Source: DATFVJ01 sp035517695 (GTDB lineage: Bacteria; Actinomycetota; Actinomycetes; Streptosporangiales; Streptosporangiaceae). From it: a DNA stretch of 7,723 bases. The translations under genes and the position numbers were made by a program. Shown here piece by piece: positions 5,720-7,723 of the stretch. The stretch covers positions 1 to 7,723 of the forward strand of contig DATIYI010000270.1 of NCBI GenBank assembly GCA_035517695.1, in the 5' to 3' direction. Each line of letters opens with the position of its first letter. Positions within the stretch are counted from its first letter, which is position 1. The notes beneath the pieces were generated by a model. The model saw only the letters and a program-made list of their open reading frames with translations. It ran no database searches and was not told the origin of the DNA.

Positions 5720-6193
5720 ATGTTAGTGGCCACACAGGATGAGCTTGCCGTCAGTTGCTGGCTGGACCCCGAGCCGGTCCAGGTCGCCCGCGCCCGCGAG
5801 CAAGCCCGCAAGACGCTTCCCAGCTGGGGACTTGGCGAGCATGTCGATCTCACCGAGCTCATCGTCAGTGAGCTTGTCACGAACGCCATGATCCATGGTC
5901 GGGGCCGCATCGAGGTCCGCGTGTCGTGCGCAGCCTGCGGTGACCTGTGGGTCGAGGTCCGCGATGAGGGCGCCGGCCGGCCAGTCCGGCACCGCCCTGG
6001 CACCGACGACGAACGGGGCCGGGGCCTGGAACTCATCGATGGCCTGATCGAGCTCTGCGGTGGCGCGCGGGGATTCGTGGACAACAGCAACGGCCCTGGC
6101 AAGACCGTTTACGTCGCGGTCCCCCTTGGCAGCAGCCCTTCTGACCTGCTACTTCATGGTCGCGGCGGCGCGATGAAACCCGGGCGTCCCTAG
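5720..6193 (+). CDS. ATP-binding regulator, RsbW-like (HATPase_c_2)
   Basis: A 157-residue cytoplasmic protein with the GHKL ATP-binding fold. The N-box is at residues 47-57 (LIVSELVTNAM, with E51 and N55). The G1 box is VEVRDEGAG (78-86, D82). The G2 box is ERGRGLELI (98-106). The last strand follows NGPGKTVYVAVP (124-135). Such stand-alone domains include the anti-sigma serine kinases RsbW and SpoIIAB, which bind a sigma factor or phosphorylate an anti-anti-sigma factor. Actinobacteria carry many copies, most without a known partner. No STAS-domain partner gene is in the window. It could regulate a group-3 (SigB/F-like) sigma factor; nothing shows it acts on the neighbouring ECF sigma. ATG 5720 has a GAGGAG site at 5708-5713. 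Its stop overlaps that of the convergent carboxypeptidase in the palindrome CTAG. Confidence 0.88.
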   Translation: MLVATQDELAVSCWLDPEPVQVARAREQARKTLPSWGLGEHVDLTELIVSELVTNAMIHGRGRIEVRVSCAACGDLWVEVRDEGAGRPVRHRPGTDDERGRGLELIDGLIELCGGARGFVDNSNGPGKTVYVAVPLGSSPSDLLLHGRGGAMKPGRP

Positions 6194-7416
6194 AACCGGG
6201 TAAGAAGCCAGTGCACAGACGGCGGCTGGACGGCGCGGCTGGCGTCAAGCATTATGTGGCTGACGTCGCGGCCAACCGTGACGGTCGCCCGGGCGACCGG
6301 CTCGCCCTGCCTGATCGTGCCGCCGAGGGAACGTGGCGTGACCGTGACCGTAACCGGTGTGCCAGGCCAGCCGGTCACTGTCAGCCCGGATGCTGCGACC
6401 GCGGCCGGCCCGGTGGTCCATGCGCTGTGCACCTGGCCGAGGACGGTGCCAGGCAGCGCCACCTGAACGCGTTCGAGATCCGCACTGACACTGTTGAGGA
6501 GATTCTCGGAGGCGGAGATCACCCCGGCCAGCTCGCTCGGCTGCGCGGCAGTTGCCTGCACGCCCAGGACGACGCCGACGATCGTGACCTGAGCGCCCGC
6601 GACCGTTTTGAGGGCAGAGAACACCAGGCAGCCACCGGCTTGCGGGCTTGAGCCGGTCTTGACACCCACGATCCCGTCATGGCCAAGGGCGTTATTGACG
6701 TTGTAAGCGAGGCCCGCGGTCGGCAACGCGACCTGAGGCATGGCCACGATCTGGCCGAAGACCGGAATCTGAAGCGCGAGAAGAGTGAGGCGAAACTGGT
6801 CGCTGGCGGTGCTCACCGTGGCCGGATCAAACCCGCTCGCGTCCGCATAGCTTGTCTGGCGCAGGTCTAGCGCGCGGGCCTCCGCGTTCATCTTGGCCAC
6901 GAACGCCGTCTGCGAGCCTGCGTCCCAGTTGGCCAGAATGGCGGCAATGTTGTTCCCGGAAGGGATGAGCATCGCCTCGAGCGCCTCAAGCTCGCTCAGC
7001 TCCTCGCCAGCCGCCACCTTGACGACCGATTGCCCCTGGCTCTTGTCGAGGGCGTAGGCAGCCACATCGGCCGCGCTCACGGTGATAGCGGGACCTGATC
7101 CGCCGGTCGGCAAGGGATGGTCGTGAAGAACGATATACGCGGTCATAATCTTGGTCACACTCGCGATCGCCGTCGGCTGATTGCTGCCGTGGGCGGCCAG
7201 CATGCCAACTCCGGGAATGCCGACAGCTGCCTGCGCTTGGCCGGGCCAGACCACGGTCGGAGGGACGCCCGGCAAGGCGCGCAGCGGGGCCGGCGAAGCC
7301 GTTATGGTCATCGCGGGGACCGGGCGCAGCAACTGCACCGCAGCGTAAACGACCACAGCGGCGACGACGGCGATCACAGGGACGACGGCCCGTGGTCGAT
7401 ACCACTTTCGGTGCAT
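6190..7416 (-). CDS. D-alanyl-D-alanine carboxypeptidase, peptidase S11 family
   Basis: From ATG 7416 the product is 408 residues. It starts with a basic tip (HRKWYRPR) and one membrane helix at about 10-31, a signal anchor or uncleaved signal peptide. The catalytic penicillin-binding domain shows all three active-site motifs in order: S86-V-T-K89 (nucleophile Ser and base Lys), S153-G-N155 and K253-T-G255. The spacing fits PBP5/DacA-like S11 enzymes, which remove the terminal D-Ala of peptidoglycan pentapeptides outside the membrane and so limit cross-linking. The C-terminal third is Val/Thr-rich and probably beta-structured, like the PBP5 C-terminal domain. The frame extends upstream to a GTG at 7470 (18 more residues), but that has no ribosome binding site and would put Trp/Arg-rich residues before the signal. 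ATG 7416 has a modest GGTGG upstream. Confidence 0.9.
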   Translation of the reverse strand: MHRKWYRPRAVVPVIAVVAAVVVYAAVQLLRPVPAMTITASPAPLRALPGVPPTVVWPGQAQAAVGIPGVGMLAAHGSNQPTAIASVTKIMTAYIVLHDHPLPTGGSGPAITVSAADVAAYALDKSQGQSVVKVAAGEELSELEALEAMLIPSGNNIAAILANWDAGSQTAFVAKMNAEARALDLRQTSYADASGFDPATVSTASDQFRLTLLALQIPVFGQIVAMPQVALPTAGLAYNVNNALGHDGIVGVKTGSSPQAGGCLVFSALKTVAGAQVTIVGVVLGVQATAAQPSELAGVISASENLLNSVSADLERVQVALPGTVLGQVHSAWTTGPAAVAASGLTVTGWPGTPVTVTVTPRSLGGTIRQGEPVARATVTVGRDVSHIMLDASRAVQPPSVHWLLTRF

Positions 7417-7545
7417 GACAACCACCGGAATAAGGATCCACCGCCCGGTGCCTCGTGGCTCCCGAAACACTCAGCGATCGAGCCCAAGTGCCTTCGCGGA
7501 CGGTGAGCCCATGCTACCGAACGGAGCGGCCGGTGCCCCCTGCCG

Positions 7546-7723
7546 CCCCGCGCCCCGCGCCCCGCGCCCCGCGCCCCGCGCCCCGCACCCCGCTCCCCGC
7601 ACCCCGCACCCCGCACCCCGCACCCCGCACCCCGCACCCCGCACCCCGCACCCCGCACCCCGCACCCCGCACCCCGCACCCCGCACCCCGCACCCCGCAC
7701 CCCGCACCCCGCACCCCGCACCC
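7546..7723. repeat. Heptanucleotide tandem repeat CCCCGCN, about 25 copies
   Basis: 25 full 7-bp units plus 3 bases run to the window edge. The first five units are CCCCGCG, then one CCCCGCA, one CCCCGCT, and then 18 uninterrupted identical CCCCGCA units. The minus strand reads (TGCGGGG)n, GGGG tracts separated by 3-nt loops, which meets the standard G-quadruplex pattern many times over. Neither strand has stops, so long repetitive frames appear (for example Val-Arg-Gly-Ala-Gly-Cys-Gly on the minus strand in all three frames). I take these as artefacts. The array lies about 130 bases upstream of the carboxypeptidase ATG and continues off the right edge. Confidence 0.95.

Noticed and set aside
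7374..7721. Minus-strand frames encoding Gly-Val-Arg-Gly-Ala-Gly-Cys repeats
   Set aside because: A 7-bp repeat free of stops reads the same heptapeptide in all three frames, so openness says nothing about coding. No ribosome binding site or conserved domain supports them.
7546..7723. CRISPR array
   Set aside because: Units are 7 bp with no spacers. The arrays at 3-128 and 5029-5113 also lack spacers, and no cas gene is present.

Overview
The window is about 65-70% G+C, with strong G/C bias at third codon positions, GTG starts and G-rich Shine-Dalgarno sites. The gene families (ECF sigma with RskA-type anti-sigma, HATPase_c_2 regulator, PLDc_N mini-protein, S11 carboxypeptidase) are typical of a soil-type actinobacterium. 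No species can be named from sequence alone. Both edges lie inside tandem repeats, so the window may be a contig broken by repeats.

Layout, left to right. (1) 1-149, minus: the start of a gene of unknown function. It has a good ribosome binding site and a GTG start, then six PAG-type heptapeptide repeats running off the left edge. (2) 150-561: no gene, but a strong perfect-arm hairpin at 446-509. (3) 562-792, minus: a 76-residue two-helix PLDc_N membrane protein. (4) 1070-1630, plus: a small potassium-channel protein with the filter TVGFGD. (5) 1874-2869, plus: a YihY/BrkB-family membrane protein. (6) 2872-4177, minus: an ECF sigma factor and its membrane-anchored RskA-like anti-sigma factor, overlapping by 8 bases. 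(7) 4677-5533, minus: a second, decayed copy of the same sigma/anti-sigma pair. Its sigma is a pseudogene with a nonsense codon and a 24-bp repeat array where the recognition helix should be. Its anti-sigma is cut to a soluble 94-residue zinc-binding domain. (8) 5720-6193, plus: an RsbW-like ATP-binding regulator preceded by a 29-bp tandem duplication. (9) 6190-7416, minus: a membrane-anchored D-Ala-D-Ala carboxypeptidase (S11). (10) 7546-7723: about 25 copies of a heptanucleotide whose minus strand is a run of GGGG tracts with 3-nt loops, a strong G-quadruplex candidate just upstream of the carboxypeptidase.

The genes look like an envelope and stress-response neighbourhood: channel, membrane proteins, peptidoglycan trimming enzyme, and two kinds of sigma-pathway regulator. 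The most informative part is the tandem duplication of the sigma/anti-sigma module. The downstream copy is intact. The upstream copy has lost its sigma factor but keeps a zinc-binding anti-sigma domain without membrane anchor. Two convergent gene pairs have essentially no space between them (2-bp gap; 4-bp CTAG overlap).
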